Source: UBA6109 sp035366835
GTDB lineage: Bacteria > Desulfobacterota > Syntrophia > Syntrophales > UBA6109
NCBI GenBank assembly: GCA_035366835.1
Contig: DAOSIS010000002.1
Span: 124,001-188,000, forward strand
Length of the DNA stretch: 64,000 nucleotides
Direction: 5' to 3'
In this document: positions 34,995 through 42,939 of the stretch, in pieces
Layout: the number at the start of each line of letters is the position of its first letter
Numbering within the stretch: the first letter of the stretch is position 1
Translations under genes and position numbers: made by a program
Notes under the pieces: generated by a model
Told to the model about the DNA's origin: nothing
What the model saw: the letters and a program-made list of their open reading frames with translations, nothing else
Database searches by the model: none

Positions 34995-35638
34995 CTCCCC
35001 AGTGCTTTCCGGATTTCTGCGACCGTTTCCCTGCTGTTGATCGAGGCGAAGTTCCGGAGCAATCCTTCCTTCTCGTAGAAACCGATCAGCGGGGCCGTCT
35101 TCTTGCCGTACGTCTCGAGGCGGAACAGGATCGCTTCTTCCGTCTCGTCGTCGCGCTGGACGACCGGGCTTCCGCACTTCCGGCATTTGCCGTCGGGCGT
35201 CGGCGGATTGCTCTTCACATTGTAGATCTCCTGGCAGGCCGCGTTGGAGCAGGTCCTGCGCGTCGTGAGGCGGTCGAGGACGACCTCACGCGGCACTTCG
35301 AGGTTCGCCACGAAATCCAGGCGGATCCCCAGCTTTCCCATCAGGATCTTCAGCGCCTCCGCCTGCGGGATCGTGCGCGGGAATCCGTCCAGGATGAAGC
35401 CCTTCGCGCAGTCCTTCTGCTGGAGCCGCTCTCCCATCAGCTGCATGATCAGCGTATCCGGGACGAGGTCGCCGCGGTCCATGAAGTCCTTGGCCTTCCT
35501 GCCCAGGTCCGTACCGTCCTTCACGGCGGCGCGAAGGATATCTCCCGTAGAGATCTGCACCGATCCGTCCACTTCCGCCAGCATCTTCGCCACGGTCCCC
35601 TTCCCCGCGCCCGGGGCGCCCAAGAGTATCAATTTCAT
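34991..35638 (-). CDS. adk: adenylate kinase with zinc-type LID
   Basis: A 215-residue adenylate kinase, which converts ATP and AMP to two ADP. The P-loop is LLGAPGAGKGT (5-15); LDGFPRTIPQAEAL is the conserved NMP-side motif. The LID carries four cysteines (CSNAAC and CRKC), the zinc-binding form, but the first pair is CxxxxC rather than CxxC. GGAGG precedes the ATG by five bases. Translationally coupled to the helicase gene downstream. Confidence 0.96.
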   Translation of the reverse strand: MKLILLGAPGAGKGTVAKMLAEVDGSVQISTGDILRAAVKDGTDLGRKAKDFMDRGDLVPDTLIMQLMGERLQQKDCAKGFILDGFPRTIPQAEALKILMGKLGIRLDFVANLEVPREVVLDRLTTRRTCSNAACQEIYNVKSNPPTPDGKCRKCGSPVVQRDDETEEAILFRLETYGKKTAPLIGFYEKEGLLRNFASINSRETVAEIRKALGR

Positions 35639-35675
35639 ACGTACCTCCGCATGGGTTGTCTTCAGAGAGGGAGCG

Positions 35676-35704
35676 AATATAGGGGAATTTGCGCCCCTGG
35701 TCAA
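35676..35704 (-). promoter_or_regulatory. sigma-70 promoter for adk
   Basis: On the minus strand TTGACC (35704-35699) and TATATT (35681-35676) with a 17-base spacer. The leader would be about 30 bases. Confidence 0.7.
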
Positions 35705-35725
35705 GGCAATCGTCGATAAAGGAAT

Positions 35726-35755
35726 TTGACAGGCAACCGGGGGAACCGTTATAGT
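35726..35755 (+). promoter_or_regulatory. sigma-70 promoter for the MBL-fold gene
   Basis: TTGACA (35726-35731) and TATAGT (35750-35755) with an 18-base spacer. The transcript would start near 35762, with GGAGG at 35772. Confidence 0.65.
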
Positions 35756-35780
35756 CCTGCCGCTTCTGGATGGAGGTTCC

Positions 35781-36668
35781 ATGGAAGAGCGACGTTTCGG
35801 CCCGATCCGTTTCCTTCCCGGCGACCGCCGGGGGAGGTACCCGAATTGCCATTCCCTGTTCATCGAGGGAGCGGGAATCCTCATCGACCCCGGTTCGCAC
35901 AGGGACCGCCTCGGCCGACTGGCGTCATCGGGTGACGTCCGCGAAGTTTGGCTTTCCCACTGGCACGAGGACCACTTCATGCACCTGGATCTCTTCGAGG
36001 GGCTCCCCCTGCGGATTTCCGGGAAGGACGCCTCCCCCCTCGCCGACCTGGAGACCTTCCTCGACTGGTACGGCTTGGAAGACGCCGCCTACCGCAATTA
36101 CTGGAGGGACGAGTTGCGCGGGCGGTTCCATTATCGAAGCCGGAAACCGGCCGGATACCTGCGCGAAGGCGGGACACCGGCGGGCGGTTCCGCTGCAATA
36201 GAGATCCTCGAAACGCCCGGCCACACGCCGGGACACCTGGCGCTGCATTTCCCCGCCGAAGGCGTTCTCTTCCTCGGAGACTACGATCTGTCCGCCTTCG
36301 GCCCATGGTACGGCGACCGGTACTCCAGCATCGAAGACACGCTGGCGTCTCTTTCCCGTCTGAAGCGGGTTCCGGCCAGGGTGCTCGTCACCGGCCACGA
36401 GAAGGGAATCTTCGAAGCCCCCTTTCCGGAGGATCTGTGGCAGAAGTACGAAGACGTCATCCGGATCCGCGAGGAAAGACTGATCGAGGCCCTCAAAGTC
36501 CCCCGCTCGCTGGAGGAGATCGCCGAATGCTGGATCGTCTATGGCAGGCCCCGCGAGCCGAAGGAATTCTTCGTCTTCGGTGAAAAGGCGATCATGGGAA
36601 AGCACGTGGAGCGTCTCGTGCGGACGGCGGCCGTTGCGAAGACCGGCAACCACTACGTCCTTGCCTGA
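35781..36668 (+). CDS. MBL-fold metallohydrolase
   Basis: A 295-residue metallo-beta-lactamase-fold hydrolase. The metal motif is SHWHEDHFMHLDLF (HxHxDH), then ETPGHTPGHLALHF, FLGDYDLSAFGPWYGDRYS and VLVTGHEKGIF. The substrate is unknown; relatives act on thioesters, lactones or phosphodiesters. A strong ribosome site (GGAGG) precedes the ATG. The last 16 bases overlap the end of the convergent DUF362 gene. Confidence 0.85.
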   Translation: MEERRFGPIRFLPGDRRGRYPNCHSLFIEGAGILIDPGSHRDRLGRLASSGDVREVWLSHWHEDHFMHLDLFEGLPLRISGKDASPLADLETFLDWYGLEDAAYRNYWRDELRGRFHYRSRKPAGYLREGGTPAGGSAAIEILETPGHTPGHLALHFPAEGVLFLGDYDLSAFGPWYGDRYSSIEDTLASLSRLKRVPARVLVTGHEKGIFEAPFPEDLWQKYEDVIRIREERLIEALKVPRSLEEIAECWIVYGRPREPKEFFVFGEKAIMGKHVERLVRTAAVAKTGNHYVLA

Positions 36669-37711
36669 CCTTTCCCCGGCGCACCGAAGCCCACGGCGGC
36701 GGCATGCTCGAACTGCTTCTTCCAGGGAACGCCCGGATGGGCGTTTTCGAATGGTTCGGGCCCGACGATCGACAGGGATTCCCGGTCCACGGCGACCGGA
36801 TCGCCGCCTCCCACGAATCCGGCGTCCCTCGCAATGGTGGGATTCCTGCCGGGCATGCAATCACATTCCTTGGTGATCTTGATGAGGGCGTTGATGGCGA
36901 TGCTGCGGGCGCCGATGACCCTCCAGACCGCCGCCGCCGTTTCCACCAGCTTTTCCTGGAATACGCCGGGATCGGAATCCCAGAAGATCTTGAGCGCCGC
37001 CTCGGCGCACAATGCGATGCACTGACTGCAGCCGATGCAGCGCTGGAGGTCGTAAGCCGGAAACGCCCCCTTGCCTATGCTCGCGGCGCCGGCCGGGCAC
37101 ACCTTCACGCACAGTCCGCAGCGGGTGCATTTCTTCCTGTTCAGGACGGGATGGGCGTCCGAATGCATGCGCTGTTTCTGGGCTCGGGATGCGAACCCCA
37201 TGGAAAGGTTCTTGATCGCGCCGCCGAAGGAAGAGAGCATGTGCCCCTTGAAGTGGGAAAAGATCACGAAGCCACCGGTCTTTCCGACCACGTCGGCCAC
37301 CTGGACGGTCGCAAAGTGTTTCATCCTCGCCGGAATGGAATGGACAGCCCGCCCGTCCAGGCCGTCCGCCACAATCACGGGACAGCCGAGGGTTTCTTCG
37401 CTGAAGCCGTTGCGTCGCGCCGTCTCCAATGACTCTGCCCCGTCGCGCCTGCCTCCGGAATAGAGCACCGACGTGTCAAAAACAAAGGGCCGGACCTGAA
37501 GGCCCTGAAGCCACAGCACGATCTCCTTCGTATAAGGAGCGGGAAGAAAACCGCGGTTCCCTTTTTCGCCCCAATGGACCTTGATCCCCACCTCCATCCC
37601 CGGACGGAAAGGATGCGGAATTTCTTTCAGCAGGCTTCTCAATGCGGTCAGATTCCCCGCCTCCTCCGCCTCTTCTCCTTCCGTCCTGCAGACGAGCAGC
37701 CCCTTCTTCAT
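36653..37711 (-). CDS. DUF362 protein with two [4Fe-4S] clusters
   Basis: A 352-residue protein: a DUF362 domain at residues 1-170 (GIKVHWGEKGNRGFLPAPY, FVIFSHFKGHMLSSFGGAIK, KNLSMGFASRAQKQRMH), then a ferredoxin insert with CTRCGLCVKVCPAGA and CIGCSQCIALCAEAA that binds two [4Fe-4S] clusters, and a C-terminal DUF362 part. Common in anaerobes. Its role is unknown; it is usually called an uncharacterised Fe-S protein and probably moves electrons in the cytoplasm. No signal peptide is seen. Confidence 0.88.
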   Translation of the reverse strand: MKKGLLVCRTEGEEAEEAGNLTALRSLLKEIPHPFRPGMEVGIKVHWGEKGNRGFLPAPYTKEIVLWLQGLQVRPFVFDTSVLYSGGRRDGAESLETARRNGFSEETLGCPVIVADGLDGRAVHSIPARMKHFATVQVADVVGKTGGFVIFSHFKGHMLSSFGGAIKNLSMGFASRAQKQRMHSDAHPVLNRKKCTRCGLCVKVCPAGAASIGKGAFPAYDLQRCIGCSQCIALCAEAALKIFWDSDPGVFQEKLVETAAAVWRVIGARSIAINALIKITKECDCMPGRNPTIARDAGFVGGGDPVAVDRESLSIVGPEPFENAHPGVPWKKQFEHAAAVGFGAPGKGQART

Positions 37712-37751
37712 GAGATATCCTCCAATCTTCTCTGGATGGGATTCTCAGGGT

Positions 37752-37780
37752 CTATAGACGATCGAATGGCAAAGATCAAG
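37752..37780 (-). promoter_or_regulatory. sigma-70 promoter for the DUF362 gene
   Basis: On the minus strand TTGATC (37780-37775) and TATAGA (37757-37752) with a 17-base spacer. The leader is about 33 bases. Confidence 0.6.
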
Positions 37781-37817
37781 GAATGAGCCGGAGGCAGGGA
37801 GCCCGAAAGAACCGAAC

Positions 37818-37846
37818 TTGACAACGGAAGGGCCTCTCAGTAAGTT
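37818..37846 (+). promoter_or_regulatory. sigma-70 promoter for the GNAT-DUF2156 pair
   Basis: TTGACA (37818-37823) and TAAGTT (37841-37846) with a 17-base spacer, about 60 bases before the GNAT start. Confidence 0.5.
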
Positions 37847-37912
37847 ACGTCAGGCCTGCGCAGCGTCCCTTTCGGCGCGGCGCGCCTGCGAATACAAGGA
37901 GCAAAGCCGCTC

Positions 37913-38347
37913 ATGGAGAGCGCACGACCGATGGAATATCGATTTCTCCTGTCCCCCGCTCCCCGGGAGATCGCGCAGATTGTCAGCCTCTACAAGGAAA
38001 ACGGCTGGTGGGATGCCGGTGACGAGCAGCCGGGCATCGTCCGCGGTATCGTCGGACGCAGCCACTGTTTTCTCGCCGTCTTTCTGGACGGAAACCTGAT
38101 CGGTATGGGAAGGGCCATCAGCGACGGGACCAGCGATGCCTACATTCAGGACGTGACCGTCCGAGCCTCTTTCAGGGGCAGGGGGATCGGCAGCGGGATC
38201 GTCCGCAGAATCGTCGATCGCCTCCATGCGGACGGTCTTTTCTGGATCGGTCTCATCGCCGAGGGGGACTCTCGCCCGTTCTACGAACGCCTCGGTTTTT
38301 CCCCGATGGAGCATGCCGCGCCCATGCTGCTGAAAGGCAAGCCATGA
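37913..38347 (+). CDS. GNAT family N-acetyltransferase
   Basis: A 144-residue acetyltransferase. Acetyl-CoA binding is marked by VTVRASFRGRGIGSGIVRRIV, and the C-terminal RPFYERLGFSPME is the usual GNAT end. AAGGAG lies about 11 bases before the ATG. A second in-frame ATG at 37931 is also possible. Substrate unknown. The DUF2156 gene overlaps it by four bases (ATGA). Confidence 0.88.
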   Translation: MESARPMEYRFLLSPAPREIAQIVSLYKENGWWDAGDEQPGIVRGIVGRSHCFLAVFLDGNLIGMGRAISDGTSDAYIQDVTVRASFRGRGIGSGIVRRIVDRLHADGLFWIGLIAEGDSRPFYERLGFSPMEHAAPMLLKGKP

Positions 38348-39255
38348 CGTTCAAGGCACTTAAGACAACGGATTTTCCGCTGCTGAAGCCCTATTTCGCC
38401 GACCAGCCCTTCTCCTTGAGCATCTATTCCCTGGCTTCGCTCATCGCCTGGAGCGACTGCGCCTCCCGGACTTCCTACGTCGTCGAAGACGGCGTACTCC
38501 TGATCGACAACGAACCGCTGGACAAACCGGAGGACCGCCACCTGATCGTTCCTTTCGGGCCCGCCGGCCCGCTGGAACCGGCTGAACTGTCCAGGATCGC
38601 GGAACGGCACGGATATCGAAGCTACTGGTTCGTCCCGGAGGAGTACCTGTCCCTTTACGGCAGGGCCGGGATCGAGGCACGATTTCTCGTCGAGGAGCAG
38701 CGGGAATTCGAGGACTACATCTATCTTACGACGGACCTCGCGGAGCTCCGCGGGAATCGCTACGCCAAGAAACGGAACCTGATCCATCAGTTTACGAGGG
38801 AATATCTCGACCGGGACCGTGTCCGGGTCGAGGCCATGGGACCGGAGTCGCAGGCGGAATGCCTCGCCTTCCTCGAGCAGTGGTGCATCGAGCGTGAATG
38901 CGATCTGCCTTCGAACTGGCCGCTCGCCTGCGAGAAGAAAGCAGCCGAGGCGACCATCAGGTCCCTGCGCGAGCTCGAGGCCGAGGGGCTGTTGGTGCGA
39001 ATCGACGGGGAGGTGACGGCGTTCGGCATCCGGACGCGGCTCAACGGCCAGATCGGCATCCTCAATTTCGAGAAGGCCTTCGCCAGAATCAAGGGGCTCT
39101 ACCAGTTTCTCGACAGGGAATGCGCCAGGCGGCTGTTCCAGGGGTACCGTTACATCAGCAAGGAAAGCGATATGAACATCCCGGAACTGGCGCAGTCGAA
39201 GATGTCCTACCATCCCGTCCATCGCGTCAAGTCCTATCGCCTCACGTTGCGTTGA
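38344..39255 (+). CDS. DUF2156 protein (soluble LPG-synthase C-terminal-like)
   Basis: A 303-residue protein of the DUF2156 family, related to the C-terminal aminoacyl-transferase domain of lysyl-phosphatidylglycerol synthase (GNAT fold). Features: FADQPFSLSIYSLASLIAW, YAKKRNLIHQFTREY, and YQFLDRECARRLFQGYRYISKESD. There is no membrane domain, so it is the stand-alone form. It is coupled to the GNAT gene. The function and acceptor are unknown. Confidence 0.85.
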   Translation: MTFKALKTTDFPLLKPYFADQPFSLSIYSLASLIAWSDCASRTSYVVEDGVLLIDNEPLDKPEDRHLIVPFGPAGPLEPAELSRIAERHGYRSYWFVPEEYLSLYGRAGIEARFLVEEQREFEDYIYLTTDLAELRGNRYAKKRNLIHQFTREYLDRDRVRVEAMGPESQAECLAFLEQWCIERECDLPSNWPLACEKKAAEATIRSLRELEAEGLLVRIDGEVTAFGIRTRLNGQIGILNFEKAFARIKGLYQFLDRECARRLFQGYRYISKESDMNIPELAQSKMSYHPVHRVKSYRLTLR

Positions 39256-39306
39256 CCCCTGCAGCCGAAGCCTCCCCCCGTCGGCCTTCCGGGAATGCCG
39301 CGATCC

Positions 39307-40008
39307 CTATTCGATCGACATCAGCGACCGCCAGCGATCCTCTTCCGACGCAACGGGCAGGTTTCTCCGGCGCAGGAGATCCACGATCGGCTTTGCATTG
39401 AAGCGGAAGTAGGGGTTGATGCGGAATTCATCCGCGAGAGTCGAAAAGACGTGCCGGGGATCGTACGTTGCGGCAAAGGAATCGAGGTCCCGGTTCCCGG
39501 GTTCCAGCTTTCGTGCAAAGGCGATGGAATCCTTCACGTAGTCATGGCCCGCGTACACGACCGTCTCCGGCGTCAGGGCCATCAAGGCTTTCACGGTGCG
39601 GTGGAAGGCCGCCTGATCCCCGCTGAAGCAGTTCCCGATCGTCCCGTTGAAGAGCGTGTCGCCGCTGATCAGATAGATTCCCGCCAGAAAACAGATCGAA
39701 TCCTTCGTGTGGCCGGGCGTCCGCATGACGGTGACCGATTCATCCCCCAGGGAGATTCGGTGCCCCTCCCTCGGGACGTCAGGTGCAAGGTATTCTGCGC
39801 CTGTCTCCCGGAGAAGAGCCGCATTCCCCGACGTGTGGTCCGCGTGACTGTGGGTATTCCCGACGAGAGAGATCCGCAGTCCCCTCTCCCCCGTGAAGCG
39901 CAGGATCTCCGCCACGGCGCCGCCGTCGATGACCAAGGCCTGCCTTTGCCCGTGTATGACGTATCCGAAATTGTCCGCTCCGTAGCGAAACTGCCGAACG
40001 CTCGCCAT
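39307..40008 (-). CDS. MBL-fold hydrolase, glyoxalase II-like
   Basis: A 233-residue hydrolase with GNTHSHADHTSGN (THxHxDH), VMRTPGHTKDSICFLAG, LISGDTLFNG and YAGHDYVKDSI, all typical of hydroxyacylglutathione hydrolase-like enzymes. The C-terminal part (FSTLADEFRINPYFRFNAKPI) is a short substrate domain. The ATG at 40008 is favoured because GGGGG lies eight bases upstream; the frame can begin at a GTG at 40023. The true substrate may be a thioester other than glutathione. Confidence 0.85.
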   Translation of the reverse strand: MASVRQFRYGADNFGYVIHGQRQALVIDGGAVAEILRFTGERGLRISLVGNTHSHADHTSGNAALLRETGAEYLAPDVPREGHRISLGDESVTVMRTPGHTKDSICFLAGIYLISGDTLFNGTIGNCFSGDQAAFHRTVKALMALTPETVVYAGHDYVKDSIAFARKLEPGNRDLDSFAATYDPRHVFSTLADEFRINPYFRFNAKPIVDLLRRRNLPVASEEDRWRSLMSIE

Positions 40009-40035
40009 CCCACGCCCCCGCACGATTTTTTCGCT

Positions 40036-40064
40036 TCTATGTCAGGCACCGGGACGGTTGTCAA
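40036..40064 (-). promoter_or_regulatory. sigma-70 promoter for the glyoxalase II-like gene
   Basis: On the minus strand TTGACA (40064-40059) and CATAGA (40041-40036) with a 17-base spacer. The predicted start near 40029 leaves a leader of about 20 bases to the ATG at 40008. Confidence 0.55.
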
Positions 40065-40083
40065 GGGTGCATCCCTCCGCAGG

Positions 40084-40113
40084 AAAAGGGCGGAAGGGTT
40101 CGCTTCCGCCCTT
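40084..40113 (-). terminator. intrinsic terminator after the chemoreceptor
   Basis: AAGGGCGGAAG and CTTCCGCCCTT pair perfectly over 11 bases (40086-40096 with 40103-40113) around a six-base loop. On the minus strand the stem runs into TTTT. It lies 19 bases past the chemoreceptor stop. Confidence 0.8.
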
Positions 40114-40131
40114 CACCAATTGGCATGGTCG

Positions 40132-41249
40132 TCAGAAGTCCTGGAACTCCCCTTCCTTCATCGGGATGAGGTTCCTGTCGACCTTCGGTTTCTTGGCCGC
40201 CTTCATTGCCGCGACAATAGATTTCTTGACCGCTCCTGCATGTCCCCCCATGACCTTCGAGACACACCCCGCACCGTTGCCGTTGAACGCACCCCCGACA
40301 ACCTCGACGAGCCCCCTGACGACTTCCTTCATCTGCCCGGCCTGGGCGTTCATCTCCTCTGCAGCGCTTGCGGACTCCTCGGCGTTGGCCGCCGTCGCCT
40401 GGGTCACCTTGTCCATCTCGGAAACGGCTATGTTGATCTGCTGGATCCCCTGCGCCTGCTCCTGGGATGCGGCTGCTATTTCATCTATGATATTACCGAC
40501 TTTTACCGATATTTCGACATTTCCCTTGAAAGCCTCGTGGGTGATCTTGGTCAACTCGTTGCCGTTCTTGACGCTCTTGAGCGTGTTCTCGATCAGGACG
40601 CTCGTGTTCTTGGCCGCCTCTGCAGCCCGTATGGCCAGGTTCCGCACCTCGTCGGCGACGACAGCGAATCCCGCACCCGCTTCACCGACACGCGCCGCTT
40701 CGACCGCCGCATTGAGCGCGAGAAGGTTCGTCTGGAAGGCGATTTCGTCGATGGTCTTGATGATCTTCCCCGTATCCTCGCTCGTCTTCGTGACATCCGC
40801 CATGGCCTGGGCCATCTGATTCATGTGCGCGTCGACCTTCTCCACGATCTGCTTCGTTTCCGCCATCAGGCTCTTCGCCTGTGTCGCATGGTCTGCATTC
40901 TGCCGGGTCATCGACGTCATCTCCTCCAGCGAAGACGAGGTTTCCTCGAGCGACGAGGCGGATTCCGACGCGCCCTCCGCCAGCGATTGGCTTGCCTGGG
41001 CCACCTGTCCCGATGCCGACGACACCTGGCCGGAGGCCTCGTTCAACTGGCTCACCGCCAGATGGATCGGTCTTGTGATGCTGCGCGCAAAGAAGAACAC
41101 GGCCAGGACCGTGACGGCCAGGAAGGCGGCGCCGATGATCAGGATGAAATTCCGTATCGCGCGGAGAAGATTCCCACGACGAGAAGCGGTATCAGAACGA
41201 CAGCTACCCCTCCCCATACCAGCTTCATGCCCAACGTCATCTTTTTCAT
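40132..41249 (-). pseudogene. methyl-accepting chemotaxis protein with sensor domain deleted and frame broken
   Basis: The start region (ATG at 41249, preceded by AAGGGGG) codes MKKMTLGMKLVWGGVAVVLI and PLLVVGIFSAR, the first membrane helix of a typical receptor, but this frame stops at 41139. A second frame picks up just there with IRNFILIIGAAFLAVTVLAV (second helix), ARSITRPI, then an intact signalling domain with the hairpin tip EIAFQTNLLALNAAVEAARV and a C-terminal EFQDF resembling a CheR-docking pentapeptide. So the periplasmic ligand domain is gone and the two helices are joined out of frame. Without an internal start no full receptor can be made. The damage looks like a single deletion. 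Confidence 0.8.
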
Positions 41250-41503
41250 TTCTTTTCCCCCTTTCCCTGTCTTGTTCAGTGACCGCCCCTGCAGTCGAAG
41301 TGATTTGTACCCCGATAGTCAACTTGCATGCCAAATACGTCTGCATGTCATGAAGCGAGCGATATTCGCTGGTTGCGCAGATCGACGGGTCAGGAGAGGT
41401 CTCGGAGAAGGCGCTCGGGAGGAGGAAAATCGTCCGGTATTCCGGAATCCGTCCTGAAGAGCGGACACCGTGACAGGATGGAAGAACCAAGACGAAAGGC
41501 AGA

Positions 41504-42894
41504 CTATCCGTTGACGACGGTGATGTCGTGCTTCTTGAGCAGATCGTACAGATGGGACCGCGACAGCCCGGAAATGCGGCAGGCTTCCTTCACGCTCGAC
41601 CCACAGGAATCCATGAGGCGGCGAAGATAGTCCCACTCCGATGCCCTGCGAAATTCCTGAAACGCGGCGAGGGGAGACGCGGCGGATGGAGGGACGTCAG
41701 CGCCGGAGACGCGCTCCTTCTCCAGATCCGTCTTGGCGAGCTTCACGCGGATCTCGGGGGGAAGGTGCTTCGGGTAGAATGTGGGCTCGCGGTATGCGAC
41801 GGCAAAGGCCCTCTCGATCGTGTGGAAGAACTGCCGCACGTTGCCCGGCCAATCATAGGAGGCGATCACTTCGAGAAATTCGGGAGAGAAACCCTTCAAG
41901 GCGATGTCGTGACGCCGGCAGAGCATGGCGACATGGTGCATCATCAGATCCCACAAATCCTCGCGCCGTTCGCGCAGCGGCGGCGTCTTGATGGTGATGG
42001 TGCGAAGCCGGAAGAGGAGATCTTCCCTGAACTCGCCCACCCGAACCATGTCCTCGAGGTTGCGGTTTGTCGCCGCAATCAGGCGGAAGTCGCTTTCATC
42101 TCCCGGCCGCCGACGGGACGGAAGGTGCGCCCTTCGATCACGCGCAGGAAGGTCTTCTGCACGGCCGGAGGAAGTTCGCCGATTTCATCCAGGAAAAGTG
42201 TTCCCTTATCCGCCTGCTCGACCAGTCCGGTCATCTGCCTGTCGGCGCCGGTGAAGGATCCCTTTTCGTGTCCGAACAGAATGCTTTCCACCAGCGTCGC
42301 CGGCAGGGCCGCGCAGTCGACGACCACGAATTTCCCCTTGGCGCGGCTGCTGTTTTCGTGAATCGACGTCGCAAAAAGGTCCTTCCCTGTCCCCGTCTCC
42401 CCGGTGATGAGGACATTCGCATCGCACAGCGACGCTTGGGCCAGCAATTCGAAGCAGGCCGACATCTTCACGCTGTGCCCCAGAATGCCGCCGCACCGGA
42501 ACACGTGCGGCGTGCTTCGTTCCCGCTTCGTCTCGCGGTAGTCCAGTGCCCGTTGAATGCACAGCGTGATCTTCTTGATGGAAGACGTCTTCTCCAGGTA
42601 ATCCCACACGCCGTTCCGGATGGCCAGTTCAGCGCCATCCGGCTCTCCGAAACCCGTGATGATGATGACTTCGGGCGACGATGCCGAGGCCTGAATCTTC
42701 GGGATGGCCGTGAGCCCGTTCCCGTCCGGCAGGCGCACGTCCAGGAGAACAACATCGAAGGGTTTCGCCGCGGCCAATGCCAGCCCCGTGCGCAGGTCAG
42801 GGGCCGGCTGGACTCGGTGCCCCATCTCCGCAACCCGGTCGCAGATCATCCTGGAGTAACTTGCATCGTCGTCGATCACCAGGATATCGGCCAC
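41504..42894 (-). pseudogene. NtrC-family sigma-54 response regulator, one-base frameshift
   Basis: Two frames make up one protein. The first (42894-42079) has a receiver domain (DDDASYSRMI; LLDVRLPDGNG, Asp acceptor near residue 52), Walker A TGETGTGKDL, GSFTGA and TLFLDEIGELP. The second (from the frameshift to 41504) gives REDLLFRLRTITIKTPPLR, YDWPGNVRQFFHTIERAF and a Fis-type helix-turn-helix (SCGSSVKEACRISGLSRSHL). They join if one A is restored in the AAA at 42094-42096 (GEM-KSDFRLIAATNRN). With it the protein would be about 463 residues. It is either a recent mutation or a sequencing error in the A-run. The cognate kinase is directly upstream. Confidence 0.85.
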
Positions 42895-42939
42895 CCATTC
42901 CTCCCTTTTTCAAGAAAGCTGTTAGCTGTTCTGCAGCGG

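Noticed and set aside
41317..41334. A second sigma-54-like element (TTGGCAT-N4-GTTGAC, minus strand) ahead of the chemoreceptor
   Set aside because: The -12 GC is GA, and the downstream gene is broken, so its relevance cannot be judged.
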